The notes under the pieces are model-generated. The model worked only from the letters and a program-made list of their open reading frames with translations. It was not told the DNA's origin and searched no databases. A stretch of 64,000 bases of DNA. Source: Candidatus Jordarchaeales archaeon. Lineage in GTDB: Archaea > Asgardarchaeota > Jordiarchaeia > Jordiarchaeales > Freyrarchaeaceae. The stretch lies in NCBI GenBank assembly GCA_038889235.1, contig JAWAHN010000001.1, positions 280,403 to 344,402 on the forward strand. The letters run 5' to 3'. A program made the translations under genes and the position numbers. Positions 25,742 through 34,585 of the stretch are shown here, piece by piece; positions within the stretch are counted from its first letter, which is position 1, and each line of letters opens with the position of its first letter.

Positions 25742-26420
25742 ACAATAACACCATTCAATAAGTAAAATCGGAAAAATTAAAAATTTTCCGAAAAATTCCA
25801 ACATTAGAGAAAAGGTAACAGTCGAAAGTGGAGGAAGCAGTAGAAGAGCAACCCGGTAAAAGACGTTGAAAGCTCCGCGCTTTATCCAAGATTCCACTAG
25901 GCATGTTAGCGCAGTCCAAAGTGAGGAGAGACGGCTACTTATTAGTTCGAAAAATGCAGACAGAAGGCTGCGAAGTACAAGCCCGCTTTAAGGGGAAGGG
26001 TTGTAGCAGCATAAAAGGTGAGCTTAACGAAGAGAAATTCGAGAAAAATAAAGATCTCCCTGCAAAAACGTAAAGGCGTCCTCCAAGTTTAGTTTGCCCT
26101 TCTACAAGCCAAAGCAACATCAACAAGCATATGCTAACACGCGAAAACCCTTACGCATCCCCGGAAACCTGTTACGCATTAATCCCAAACATTCAGAAAA
26201 GAAAAAAGGGGCCTAGCTTCAGACACCACCGAGCGGCGAAGAGGAAGACACCGCCAAAAAGGGGGGACAGACGGTAAATAGCCAGAAAAGCTGCTGGGGA
26301 GCGGCCTCTCAAACAAAACCAGCTGACACTTTCCAGCCACCTGACGTCTAATGTCTGGCAGTAACCTTACACTTCCGTTGAGACGTATTTGAACCATTCA
26401 CAGGGACGCAAACGTCTCAT

Positions 26421-26489
26421 ATGAGAACGCTAATAGCGAATTACTCTGGTTCGTTTAACGGAAGAACAGAGCACTGCAAGCGTTCTCAT
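26421..26489. repeat. Inverted repeat with 11-bp arms
   Basis: The arms at 26421-26431 and 26479-26489 are exact complements (ATGAGAACGCT and AGCGTTCTCAT), 47 bases apart. Purpose unknown; possibly the ends of a small relic element or a paired regulatory site. Confidence 0.5.
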
Positions 26490-26501
26490 AAACTGCCATG
26501 C

Positions 26502-26530
26502 AAAAATAGGAGGAAATTCCTCCATTTTTC
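26502..26530. repeat. Compact hairpin with A/T-tracts
   Basis: AAAAATAGGAGGAA, one A, then TTCCTCCATTTTT: a seven-base-pair GGAGGAA/TTCCTCC core with A-tract and T-tract flanks. It could act as a terminator on either strand; no gene ends directly before it. Confidence 0.45.
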
Positions 26531-26691
26531 GTTCACGCAATTTTTATCTCTCTTTGAACTTTTTTAAACGATTATGAACGTTTATTTTTTCTTTCTCGCC
26601 ATAGTTTCCCCGATTTATTTTAAACAATGAAAAATTTAAAAGAAATGTTTAAATATCAAATATATTTTTATATTAAAATTGGTGATAAAAA

Positions 26692-27849
26692 ATGAAGAAA
26701 GGGAAAAGCCTAATGGCAACAGGCATCCTAACAGTACTAATCCTAGCAACACTATTAACAGCAACACTAGCAACCCCAATACTAGCAGCCACGAACCAGC
26801 CAACAACAAGCAAGATGTCCATATCAGACGATCTAAAAAAGATACTAGACGAGATACTAAACGAGATACAGCAAGGAAAAATAGTCACCAGTTATCTATC
26901 AATGAAGTTCGCCGAACGATGTGACGAAACGCTCAATGTCCTTCCAAAATGGAATATAACACCGCGAAACCTAGGCTTCGAATTCAGTATAAATCTGGCA
27001 CATATAATAGAGTTCAACTACAGTGACAACGACAAAAGCCTGAGCAGCAACGACACAATACTAAGAAAGATAGAACTTGAGAAAATAAACTGGGGGATAA
27101 TATATGATGTAAAAGAAATAGAAAATAGGGTCATTGTTACTCTAACAGGAACATATAATGAAAGCGGCCAAAAAATCCTTTGTTTAACAGTAAGGATTTA
27201 TGTTTATCTTAAGGACACTAATGTTACAGGTCCCAAATATTGGGCTGTGGTTCCAGGATTAAGGGCTGTTAAAATAGACATAGTAATCAACAAGTATGAG
27301 TGGGTGGATGGCAGCGGTGCGAGCAAGTTAGCTTTGGTTATGGTTTTGAAGTGTCACCAGTTTGAGAAAGAATACGAGTACAGATACAGGTTAGCGAATG
27401 GTACAACTTTCAGCGATGAAGACGCAATGTCCGGGTTTATCTTTCGGGCAGATAGGGACGAGGATGAAAGTGGTGAGGATGAAAGTGAGATAGGGCTTGT
27501 CAGGGCTACGAACGAACACGAGGTGAGGGCTAGGTTCAGATGGTTCAACTATGCCTTACGCCTTGACACCCAGGAAGAAGTTATCGGTGTGACCTCATAC
27601 TTTAACGTGACTGGAGACGGAATCGAACTGCAGCTTTGCGTTGACCACTTTGGAAATAGTAGTGTTTCGTTTGACCCGTACTTTGAAGTCTTAAGTGTGG
27701 AGAAAGGGCTCCCTGCTACCGGAACAATTCTGCTGCTTTTGCAGTACCAGTACGCTGTCAGGTCGGGTCAAGTAGTGGCGTTGGCGGGTGCTACTATGTT
27801 ACTGGTCGCCGGTGTTGCTGCAGCGCTTTACCTTAGAAAGCGGCACTAG
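26692..27849 (+). CDS. Secreted or surface-anchored protein with signal peptide and C-terminal membrane helix
   Basis: A 385-residue protein. Residues 1-33 form a signal peptide (KSLMATGILTVLILATLLTATLATPILAA). A large extracellular domain with several N-glycosylation-type sites follows, and the C-terminus has a membrane helix (VVALAGATMLLVAGVAAALYLRKRH), so the protein would be anchored with a short inside tail. An acidic run (RDEDESGEDESE) lies near residue 255. The family is unknown. GGTGAT precedes the ATG, and an AT-rich TATA region is at 26650-26680. Codon usage in its first 150 codons is richer in A-ending codons than in the neighbours. The gene at 27913 follows directly. Confidence 0.75.
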   Translation: MKKGKSLMATGILTVLILATLLTATLATPILAATNQPTTSKMSISDDLKKILDEILNEIQQGKIVTSYLSMKFAERCDETLNVLPKWNITPRNLGFEFSINLAHIIEFNYSDNDKSLSSNDTILRKIELEKINWGIIYDVKEIENRVIVTLTGTYNESGQKILCLTVRIYVYLKDTNVTGPKYWAVVPGLRAVKIDIVINKYEWVDGSGASKLALVMVLKCHQFEKEYEYRYRLANGTTFSDEDAMSGFIFRADRDEDESGEDESEIGLVRATNEHEVRARFRWFNYALRLDTQEEVIGVTSYFNVTGDGIELQLCVDHFGNSSVSFDPYFEVLSVEKGLPATGTILLLLQYQYAVRSGQVVALAGATMLLVAGVAAALYLRKRH

Positions 27850-27912
27850 CTGCCTCTACAGAAACGTATTTCCTCAACTTTTCTTATTTTTTATTTTGTC
27901 AATTTTTGGCGG

Positions 27913-28959
27913 GTGACTTGTTTGCGTGGCCTGAGGGTTGCCGTCTTGATTATTTTTGTTGGGATTATTGTGGCGGCTGTTCTGCCTTGCTGTGATGGGG
28001 TGATGGTTTCTCCAGTTTTAGGACAGGCTGTGGTTGAGGACAAATCCGTGTCGTATGAGTTCGGTGAGGAGAGGATTAGTGTCGTTCTGCTTGATGAGGG
28101 AGAAGCTATATTCAACATATTCCTGCGCGTGATTAATGTTGGTAGCGAAGATATTACGCTTTTGGGTTTTACTATTGAGCTGACCGATTGCTCAAACATT
28201 TCCGTCACGAATATTTCAGCTCCTCTTTACCCCTGTGAGCCCGAGTATAAAGTTAGACGCTATGACACTGTGATCTATGTTAACACGTCGATTCCACCGG
28301 GAGAGACGGGAGAATTCTTAGTCAGCTTCACCACCAGGCAGGTTGTCTCAAAAATCTTTGGTTATTTTCAGTTCCTGTTTAGTGAGAAGTTCGAGGTGAA
28401 CGTTGGAAGGTTTGTTCTTGAAGTTTGGCTCCCACCGGGATGCTTTCTCTATAGTGGCGGGATTGAACCCATAGTGCCTGCGCCTACTGACAACTTTACT
28501 GACGGGGAAAGGCTTGTTTTCAGGTGGGAGTACGAAAGAATAGAAGCGGGAGACTACGAAACATTTATTATACGTTACCTCCCTGCAGTCGCTGACGAGC
28601 CTAGCCTAATTGCCGTCTTTTTGCCCCTTCAAGTCCACTCCATGTGGGAATGGTGGATTTTAGCTGGAGGCTTGGCTGCTATGGCCGGCGTCACGCTCGA
28701 AGTCTTCATCTCTCGCAGAAAGGGGAGGAGGGTTTCCGAGGTCATTCTCCCACTGCTCAGCGACGCTGAAAGGGAGGTGCTAAAACTGCTTTCCGCTTCT
28801 GGGGGCGTGATGAGCCAGAAGGAAATAGAGAAAAGTACAGGGTTTAGTAAGGCCAAGGTAAGTGTGACTCTCAAATCGCTGGAAAAGAAGGGGTTGGTTG
28901 AAAAGGAGGCGAAAGGGCGGACAAAGATAGTTAGACTCACCAGCAAAGTAAAAGTATAG
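27913..28959 (+). CDS. Membrane-anchored sensor with cytoplasmic winged-helix DNA-binding domain
   Basis: A 348-residue protein with an N-terminal signal or anchor helix (VAVLIIFVGIIVAAVLPCC), an outside beta-rich domain of about 200 residues, one membrane helix (WWILAGGLAAMAGVTLEVFI) and then a basic RRKGRR stop. The C-terminal 75 residues form a MarR/ArsR-like winged helix (LLSDAEREVLKLLSASGGVMSQKEIEKSTGFSKAKVSVTLKSLEKKGLVEKEAKGRTKIV). It looks like a one-component transmembrane transcription regulator. The neighbouring secreted protein 60 bases upstream is a likely partner or target. The start is GTG 27913 or TTG 27922. Confidence 0.75.
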   Translation: MTCLRGLRVAVLIIFVGIIVAAVLPCCDGVMVSPVLGQAVVEDKSVSYEFGEERISVVLLDEGEAIFNIFLRVINVGSEDITLLGFTIELTDCSNISVTNISAPLYPCEPEYKVRRYDTVIYVNTSIPPGETGEFLVSFTTRQVVSKIFGYFQFLFSEKFEVNVGRFVLEVWLPPGCFLYSGGIEPIVPAPTDNFTDGERLVFRWEYERIEAGDYETFIIRYLPAVADEPSLIAVFLPLQVHSMWEWWILAGGLAAMAGVTLEVFISRRKGRRVSEVILPLLSDAEREVLKLLSASGGVMSQKEIEKSTGFSKAKVSVTLKSLEKKGLVEKEAKGRTKIVRLTSKVKV

Positions 28960-29121
28960 GTTTGGATCTAAGCTTTGATGCAGCGTTCCAACCGAGCTTC
29001 GCCCTGCGGTTTTAATATGGTTCTCAGGGGGTAAGAGTTTTCGCAACAATCCACCAATAAATTTAAAAGTGTATCTTTGTCGTAGTGTTGACTGCCAACC
29101 GTTGAGAGGGGGGAGAAAGAT

Positions 29122-30177
29122 TTGGATTTTCTGTTAGCTGTTATCCTGCTAGTGATCGCAGGGTTAGCTGTTGGGTTTGCCAACGGGTTCTTTGGAGTTG
29201 GCGGTTGCTTCCTTATGATACCAGTTATGTACTACATTTTCGTGAGTCTAGGGGTTCCATCGGACTTAGCTATTAAGATGGCTTTTGGAACAAACATGGC
29301 GGTTGTCGTGCCGACAGCGGTCATGGGCGTGTGGACCCACAAAAAGCAGAAAGGAGAGTTCATACACGTCGGCGAGTGGAAGGACCTCATAGCAGGGGTG
29401 ACTGTGGGTAGCACTCTAGGTAGCATTGGGGCTTTCTTGGCTCCTGGTGAGCTTCTGAAGTTCCTTTTCGGTCTTTTCTGCCTCATAGGGGCATACAGGT
29501 TCATGACGGCCAGACCGAAGCCCATAGAGGAAATGCCTAGACAGCACAGCACGCTGAAAGCGGCGGTTAGCGGCTTCATCGGCGGAGGAACAGCCCAGTT
29601 CCTGGGGATAGGTGGCGGTTTGGTCTACCTCATAATACTGAACATGGTACTGGACATGCCCATTCATGGAGCTATAGCAATGTCCCTCGCAACGATGATC
29701 TTCGGCTCAGGAGCCGGGGCAACTGTATTTGCGGTGCTGGGCTCAACCATACCATGGACTGTGGTTTACCTCCCAGATCCACTAAGCACTCTAGTACCGA
29801 GACTAAGTTTCCAATGGACGCTGTCCACACTGAACAGCCTAGTTCCCGGAATTGCAGCACTCTACTGGACGGACGTGATGCTCACGTACTTTAACCCCGT
29901 GCTACACCATGTGTTGAGGATAAGCTCCGTGCTGGGCGTCGCACCAATAATTAACCAGCTTAACCCCTTAAAGATAGCACCCCCGCTATCGGTGGGATTC
30001 GTTAACCTAGTGGCGTTCGCGGCACTAGCGGCCACCAGCATACCAATGTCGAGGGTGGGAGCACGGGCAGCTCACAGGGTCTCACCGAAGAGGATGGGCA
30101 TACTTCTAGCAATGGTTTACGTCTATGTCGGGCTGAAACTAATGGGAGTCTTCTCGCTGCTAGGACTACCAATCTAG
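29122..30177 (+). CDS. TauE/SafE-family membrane permease
   Basis: A 351-residue polytopic protein with the TauE/SafE duplicated signature: AGLAVGFANGFFGVGGCFLMIPVM in the first half and SGFIGGGTAQFLGIGGGLVYLIIL in the second. About eight membrane helices are visible. Members export or import sulfite, sulfonates or other organic anions; the substrate here is unknown. The start is TTG behind GGGGGGAG. A TATA-like AAATTTAAAAG lies 60 bases upstream. It stands alone after the winged-helix regulator. Confidence 0.85.
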   Translation: MDFLLAVILLVIAGLAVGFANGFFGVGGCFLMIPVMYYIFVSLGVPSDLAIKMAFGTNMAVVVPTAVMGVWTHKKQKGEFIHVGEWKDLIAGVTVGSTLGSIGAFLAPGELLKFLFGLFCLIGAYRFMTARPKPIEEMPRQHSTLKAAVSGFIGGGTAQFLGIGGGLVYLIILNMVLDMPIHGAIAMSLATMIFGSGAGATVFAVLGSTIPWTVVYLPDPLSTLVPRLSFQWTLSTLNSLVPGIAALYWTDVMLTYFNPVLHHVLRISSVLGVAPIINQLNPLKIAPPLSVGFVNLVAFAALAATSIPMSRVGARAAHRVSPKRMGILLAMVYVYVGLKLMGVFSLLGLPI

Positions 30178-30236
30178 CATCCTTTTTTATTTTGAAGATA
30201 AACCCGGTCTGTAGAGCGGAGTTTCCTAATTTAAGC

Positions 30237-30680
30237 TTAGTTTATGCTCAAAAAAGGATTGCTGAACAGTTCGTCTACTAGGCGTTTGCACAAGTCGAGT
30301 GTTTCTCTCGCCGGTCTGAGCGCTTCTTCAGCGTCCTCCTACTGAAGATTTTCCGATGACGGTTTAAGTTCTGACTCGTAACCTTACATCACTGGCACCT
30401 CGCTAGGTCTGACGATATCGCCGAGAGAGGTAGGGATCTTCGATGGGAACCACTCCGGCGTCTTGCTTTCTATCAAGTGGAGAGCGTCTCCGACATCGTT
30501 CCGTTTAGGGGGTTACGGCGAACACCCTCAACATGGCTTTCAGGCTTAGTTCAACGCGTTCCTGGGCGCGCCTCACAGTCATAGCGTAATCCCCATCCAA
30601 GGAAGCATTTCCAGACCCGGAAAAGACACCTCTGAGCTTTCTTCGAGTAGTCTTTGTCCACGGCTTCGATGTTCAAGGCT
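30237..30680 (-). pseudogene. Decayed HEPN-domain gene
   Basis: Reading the minus strand across frames gives DKDYSKKAQRCLFRVWKCFLG, then GDYAMTVRRAQERVELSLKAML (the alpha-helical HEPN core with RAQE-VEL), followed by pieces LHLIESKTPEWFPS, SELKPSSENL and EDAEEALRPARETLDLCKRL ending in VDELFSN. This is the layout of archaeal HEPN proteins, but stops and frameshifts interrupt it several times. HEPN proteins pair with MNT nucleotidyltransferases as toxin-antitoxin modules; an MNT-like relic lies directly upstream. Confidence 0.55.
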
Positions 30681-30689
30681 CTACAACTC

Positions 30690-31068
30690 CTCTGCTTTAA
30701 CATCCGGTTTAAACACCCAGAAGCCGCCCAGACCTCCCTAGCCCCCAGCTCCTCAAGTCTCCTCTTCAGTTTTTCGAGCTCACTCCTCAGGCGCCCCTTT
30801 GTCGTTAGAGTATTCACACGTGCTGGGTAAATGTCGAGCGAGATCAGCGGGTGGGATTTCAGCTCCTCGCTTAACATGTGCTCTTGTATCACGAGGGCCC
30901 ACCCATACCTGGAAGTGAAAGCTGAGTACTCCTCGCCTTTTTTTCAGTCTTCCCCTCGCACCGTCCGGGAGCAGGTCCTCTCGAGGCCATGCCGCTGACG
31001 TGCTGTAAAATTATGAGGCCGTCTATGTCACTTTCTGGGTCACCCTAGCAAGCCAAAAACGGCGCCAT
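30690..31068 (-). pseudogene. Decayed MNT-type nucleotidyltransferase
   Basis: A broken frame starting near ATG 31068 on the minus strand. GDPESDIDGLIIL matches the catalytic SDID region of minimal nucleotidyltransferases. It is followed, after a frameshift, by EEYSAFTSRYGWALVI, HPLISLDIYPARV and LKRRLEELGAREVWAASG, which resemble the C-terminal part of archaeal MNT proteins. An in-frame TAG eight codons after the ATG and the frame changes show it is not functional. It precedes the HEPN relic on the same strand. Confidence 0.45.
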
Positions 31069-31189
31069 TTGACAGGTTTTTAGAGTTCTCCCCTTAAAAG
31101 GGGAACGTATTTTCTTGACTAAGCGTCACTCAGGTGGGGACGCCACGTAAACCACCACTCTACGAGTTAGCGTGGTTTTAAGAGGGGGG

Positions 31190-31783
31190 TTAAAAGTTAG
31201 TTTTCAGCTTGTAATATTTTTCCTTCGTGGCGCACGGTATGCAGAGGCGTCTACCGTTCACGCTTAACGTCAAAGTTTCCATCGTCAGTTCCCCGCACTC
31301 GTCGCAAGCTACCGAGTTTCTTATTTGGGCTTGTGGGGGGATCTCAACGATCACTCTCTGTATCTTGAATAGATCCTCGTCCCGTATCCTTTCTATCGCT
31401 TCCAAGGCTCCCTTTCTTGCTTCTTTATCTTGGCTGAAGAATCCTTTGTCTGAAAGAGCGCTGAGGAGCTTTTGTCTACCTTCTTGCGTGAGGACCAGCC
31501 TGTAGGCTTCCCCGGTTTTCCTAGAGTAGAACGTTGCAGCCATTTTACCGTACATTTTGACGAAAAGGTTCCCCTTACCTAGTGACGCGCCGACCACGAC
31601 TTGTATTCCGTCGACGGCGCAGCTGTCGTTTTCCACTATGGCCACTATCTCTTCATCTTCTGACCTACTGGATCCTAGGAGCTTTAGGGCTGCGAGCCCC
31701 ATCTTGACCCCTATAATTAGCCCGGGGCATATGTGGCCGTGGAAGCGTTCAGCCTCGGCTAGCGCTTCTAGAAAGCGGTGCAT
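31190..31783 (-). CDS. FmdE-like protein (formylmethanofuran dehydrogenase subunit E domain) with zinc ribbon
   Basis: A 197-residue protein. The N-terminal FmdE domain has AERFHGHICPGLIIGVKMGLAAL, followed by VAIVENDSCAVDGIQVVVG and KMAATFYSRKTGEAYRL. The C-terminal zinc ribbon has ACDECGELTMETL and RLCIPCATKEKYY. FmdE-like proteins occur with tungsten or molybdenum formylmethanofuran dehydrogenases, but also as free metal-binding proteins without a proven role. ATG 31783 behind GGAGGG is used. It is divergent from isocitrate dehydrogenase. No Fwd genes are present in the window. Confidence 0.8.
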   Translation of the reverse strand: MHRFLEALAEAERFHGHICPGLIIGVKMGLAALKLLGSSRSEDEEIVAIVENDSCAVDGIQVVVGASLGKGNLFVKMYGKMAATFYSRKTGEAYRLVLTQEGRQKLLSALSDKGFFSQDKEARKGALEAIERIRDEDLFKIQRVIVEIPPQAQIRNSVACDECGELTMETLTLSVNGRRLCIPCATKEKYYKLKTNF

Positions 31784-31969
31784 GCAAATCCCTCCGCTAA
31801 GGGGAACAGTGGCGTTGAAGCCAGAAATAGCTTCCGCTTGTCTCGAGCAAAGTGAAGGAGCCAGAGTTAGGTTAATAACACTTCTTTTACCTATTGGTAG
31901 CCTCGCTGGCTGAACTGTGGAAAACGCTTTATGTTCCAGGAGAAGCGAGGCACTCTGGAGGGATTCCGG

Positions 31970-33196
31970 TTGGAGAAAATACAAATGGACAAGCCCCTGG
32001 TTGAGCTTGACGGAGACGAGATGGCCAGGGTTATGTGGGCTCTAGTCAAGGAGAATCTGATACAGCCATACGTTGACCTAAAAACGGAGTACTACGACCT
32101 TCACATCAAACGTAGAGATGAAACGAATGACGCGATTACCGTGCGCGCTGCGGAAGCCATAAAGAGGTGGGGCGTCGGCGTCAAGTGCGCCACGATAACA
32201 CCTAACGTCGAGAGAGTTAAAGAGTATGGTCTTAAAAGAGAGTGGAGGAGCCCTAACGCGACGATAAGGGAGATACTTGACGGAACCCTGTTCAGGTCGC
32301 CGATAATTATCAGGAACATTGCCCCCGCCGTAAGGTTCTGGAGGAAGCCCATAGTCGTCGCCAGACACGCTTACGGAGACATATACTCCGGCGTAGGGCT
32401 AAGGTTTGAGGAGGCCGGTGAAGCCGAGATAGTTTACAGGTCTGCTTCCGGCTCAGAAGTCAGAGTAAAGCTTCCACCGCTCAAGGGGCCCGGAGTTCTT
32501 CAAGCATACCACAACCTGGATGCATCCATAGAAAGCTTCGCGAGAGCCTCCTTCAAGTACGCTCTCATAAACGGGTTAGACCTCTGGTTCGCAGCGAAAG
32601 AAACCATATCAAAAGTCTACGACTCTAGGTTTAAGGAGATTTTCGCCAGGGTCTACGAGGAAGAGTTTAAGGAGGAGTTTCAGAGGAGGGGGCTCAACTA
32701 CGAGTACTACTTGATAGACGACGCTTACTCTAGGGCCATGAGGTCGGAGGGGGGCTTCGTCTGGGCGACGAAAAACTATGATGGAGACGTGGTCTCCGAC
32801 ATGGTCGCTTCAGCCTTCACTGGAACGCTCGCCTTAATGACCTCCGAGCTACTATCGCCGGAAGGATACTACATGGCTGAGGCGGCCCACGGAACAGTTC
32901 AGAAACACTACTACAAGTATTTGAAGGGAGAAAAAACCTCCACGAACCCAACAGCAATAATATTCGCTTGGGCAAGAGGGCTCAAGGAAAGGGGCAGAAG
33001 AGATGGGATAACGGAGCTTGTCGCTTTCTCGGAGAAGCTAGAGGAAGCGGTCAGGAGGACCATAGAAGAGGACAAGGTGATGACCCAAGACGTCGCAAGG
33101 GTAGCAGAGCCTCCAGTAAACGCTGTGGTGACAACAGAGCAGTTCATCGAAGCGGTCAAAAGAAACCTAGAAAAAATACTTGAAAAAACAACGTAG
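31970..33196 (+). CDS. icd: NADP-dependent isocitrate dehydrogenase (eukaryotic-like subfamily)
   Basis: A 408-residue protein closely resembling the eukaryotic-type enzyme: KPLVELDGDEMARVMWALVK at the N-terminus, AITVRAAEAIKRWGVGVKCATITPN, SPNATIREILDGTLFRSPIII, KPIVVARHAYGDIYSG, FVWATKNYDGDVVSDMVASAFTG and EAAHGTVQKHYYKYLKGEKTSTNPTAIIFAW. It oxidises isocitrate to 2-oxoglutarate with NADP, feeding glutamate synthesis in anaerobes. TTG 31970 (with GGAGGG upstream) fits the family N-terminus; ATG 31931 is an earlier in-frame option. Most archaea carry the other subfamily. Confidence 0.9.
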   Translation: MEKIQMDKPLVELDGDEMARVMWALVKENLIQPYVDLKTEYYDLHIKRRDETNDAITVRAAEAIKRWGVGVKCATITPNVERVKEYGLKREWRSPNATIREILDGTLFRSPIIIRNIAPAVRFWRKPIVVARHAYGDIYSGVGLRFEEAGEAEIVYRSASGSEVRVKLPPLKGPGVLQAYHNLDASIESFARASFKYALINGLDLWFAAKETISKVYDSRFKEIFARVYEEEFKEEFQRRGLNYEYYLIDDAYSRAMRSEGGFVWATKNYDGDVVSDMVASAFTGTLALMTSELLSPEGYYMAEAAHGTVQKHYYKYLKGEKTSTNPTAIIFAWARGLKERGRRDGITELVAFSEKLEEAVRRTIEEDKVMTQDVARVAEPPVNAVVTTEQFIEAVKRNLEKILEKTT

Positions 33197-33727
33197 AACG
33201 TCTCCCTCCCGAAAAGGGCACCCACGTGAAAACAAAACAGAGTCTAAAAAAGAGACGATTTGAACTTAAATTTAAAGCACCCTGAGAAATAGGGCACCAG
33301 CAAGCTTCCTCAGGTAAGAAGGAGGAAGCCTGTCCCCTAGGCACTGCGAGTTAAATCCCACTTCGAGGCTAAGCCTAGCACTATTCGTATTTTAATTTCG
33401 GCAGCACCTTAGAGAAAAGAGGGTAGACAAAGCGAGGGTATACGTGCACCTCTAATTGTATTGCATTTAAAAATTCGAGTTTTATGATTATGCAAAGTTA
33501 ATAAAATAACACTGAAATAAGGAAAGTGTTCTCTTTAATTTCTCTACATTTTTCATATTAATTTTAATTTTGTATTTAGTTTTGTAATGTAAAAACCTTT
33601 ATTAATTTGCGTTTTAATTTTTGTGAAAAATTCAATATTTGGCGTTCACACATGGAAAAAATTTAAAAAATCGTACAACGGTAAGCTATTAATTGGATGT
33701 CCGTTTCGCTTGTTGGGAGGGTGGTGG
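33197..33727. other. AT-rich intergenic region
   Basis: About 530 bases between icd and the gene at 33728. From 33460 it is very AT-rich (AATAAAATAACACTG, TAATTTTGTATTTAG), with a likely TATA near 33595 (ACCTTTATTAATTTG). I see no gene in it; the upstream open frame from 33623 lacks a ribosome site. Confidence 0.5.
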
Positions 33728-34585
33728 TTGGTGCGGTTTAAAATTAATGCTGAGTGCAGGTATTGTGGTGGCACTATAAGCCATGAGGTGGAGCTTGAAG
33801 GGGAAGTGCTTTCCTGGTTTAAAAGCCAGCTTAATGTTGCCGGTGTTGCCCCTGTTAGCATTGATCACGGTGACCACATCTTTATAGTTTATGTTGATGC
33901 ACATGGCCGCGCGAGGGCAAGTTATGCTTACCCTGTCGTCAGCAAAAAAGTTGAGGGGGAGAAGTGGACTCCTGTGGGCGGCGTTGCCTTAATGGAGACT
34001 AACGTGAACGTGCTTTTTGCCGACTATGACGAGAAAACTTACTGTGCGTCTTACTGGAAGGAGAACCTTGACCCCGGGGAGATTTTACCCTATGCAGATG
34101 AGACAAAATTTGTTAGCTTGGAGGGAAGAGAGTTTTGGATTTTTGCGGCGCAGAGTAACAGGATGATAGTTGCTAGGGAGGTTGGGTGGAGTAGGGGGTT
34201 CTTCCAGTCGCTTCAGGAGTTTTTCTCGCAGGCATCGCATGTTGAGCCAAAAATTGTTAGGAGTGCTACGATTCAGGCTATACTGGTCTCGGTGGTCTCG
34301 AATCCTTCGTCTTATACGCCTAACTCGTCAACCATATTCGCTGATCTAGAGAAGAAGGTTGTTTTAACGAGGGCGGCTAGGATGCTCTTCGCCGGCGAGC
34401 ACGGCTTCGAACGTGAGCTTCTCTCGTTCCTAAACGAGCTTCAGAACTACAATACCCTCGGAGAAGCCATACTTTCGTCCACCCCGAGCCAGGTGGCTCT
34501 GCTGGTTAAGTACTATAGGACATTGAAGAACACTGGGGTCATTAAAGTCGGAGAGGGGGAACGTGAGTCTCGAGGGGAAAGTTAA
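33728..34585 (+). CDS. Conserved-looking protein of unknown function, upstream partner of a methyltransferase
   Basis: A protein of about 285 residues that I do not recognise. The N-terminal part resembles a zinc-ribbon-like or profilin-like small domain (FKINAECRYCGGTISHEVELEG, then ISIDHGDHIFIVYVDAHGRARASYAYPV), and the C-terminal 120 residues are helical. The start is TTG 33728 or GTG 33731, chosen because GGGAGGG lies about seven bases upstream. The methyltransferase gene begins within its last codons (23-base overlap), so the two are co-translated and probably act together. A GTPase-system or signalling role is conceivable but not supported. Confidence 0.6.
   Translation: MVRFKINAECRYCGGTISHEVELEGEVLSWFKSQLNVAGVAPVSIDHGDHIFIVYVDAHGRARASYAYPVVSKKVEGEKWTPVGGVALMETNVNVLFADYDEKTYCASYWKENLDPGEILPYADETKFVSLEGREFWIFAAQSNRMIVAREVGWSRGFFQSLQEFFSQASHVEPKIVRSATIQAILVSVVSNPSSYTPNSSTIFADLEKKVVLTRAARMLFAGEHGFERELLSFLNELQNYNTLGEAILSSTPSQVALLVKYYRTLKNTGVIKVGEGERESRGES

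Larger units (their letters stand above)
25742..26691. other. 950-base region without a recognised gene
   Basis: No supported ORF. Two inverted structures stand out: ATGAGAACGCT at 26421-26431 with its exact complement AGCGTTCTCAT at 26479-26489, and a near-perfect hairpin at 26502-26530. The stretch 26560-26690 is very AT-rich and contains AAATATCAAATATATTTTTATA, likely the promoter of the secreted-protein gene at 26692. Stop codons are frequent in all frames elsewhere. Confidence 0.5.
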
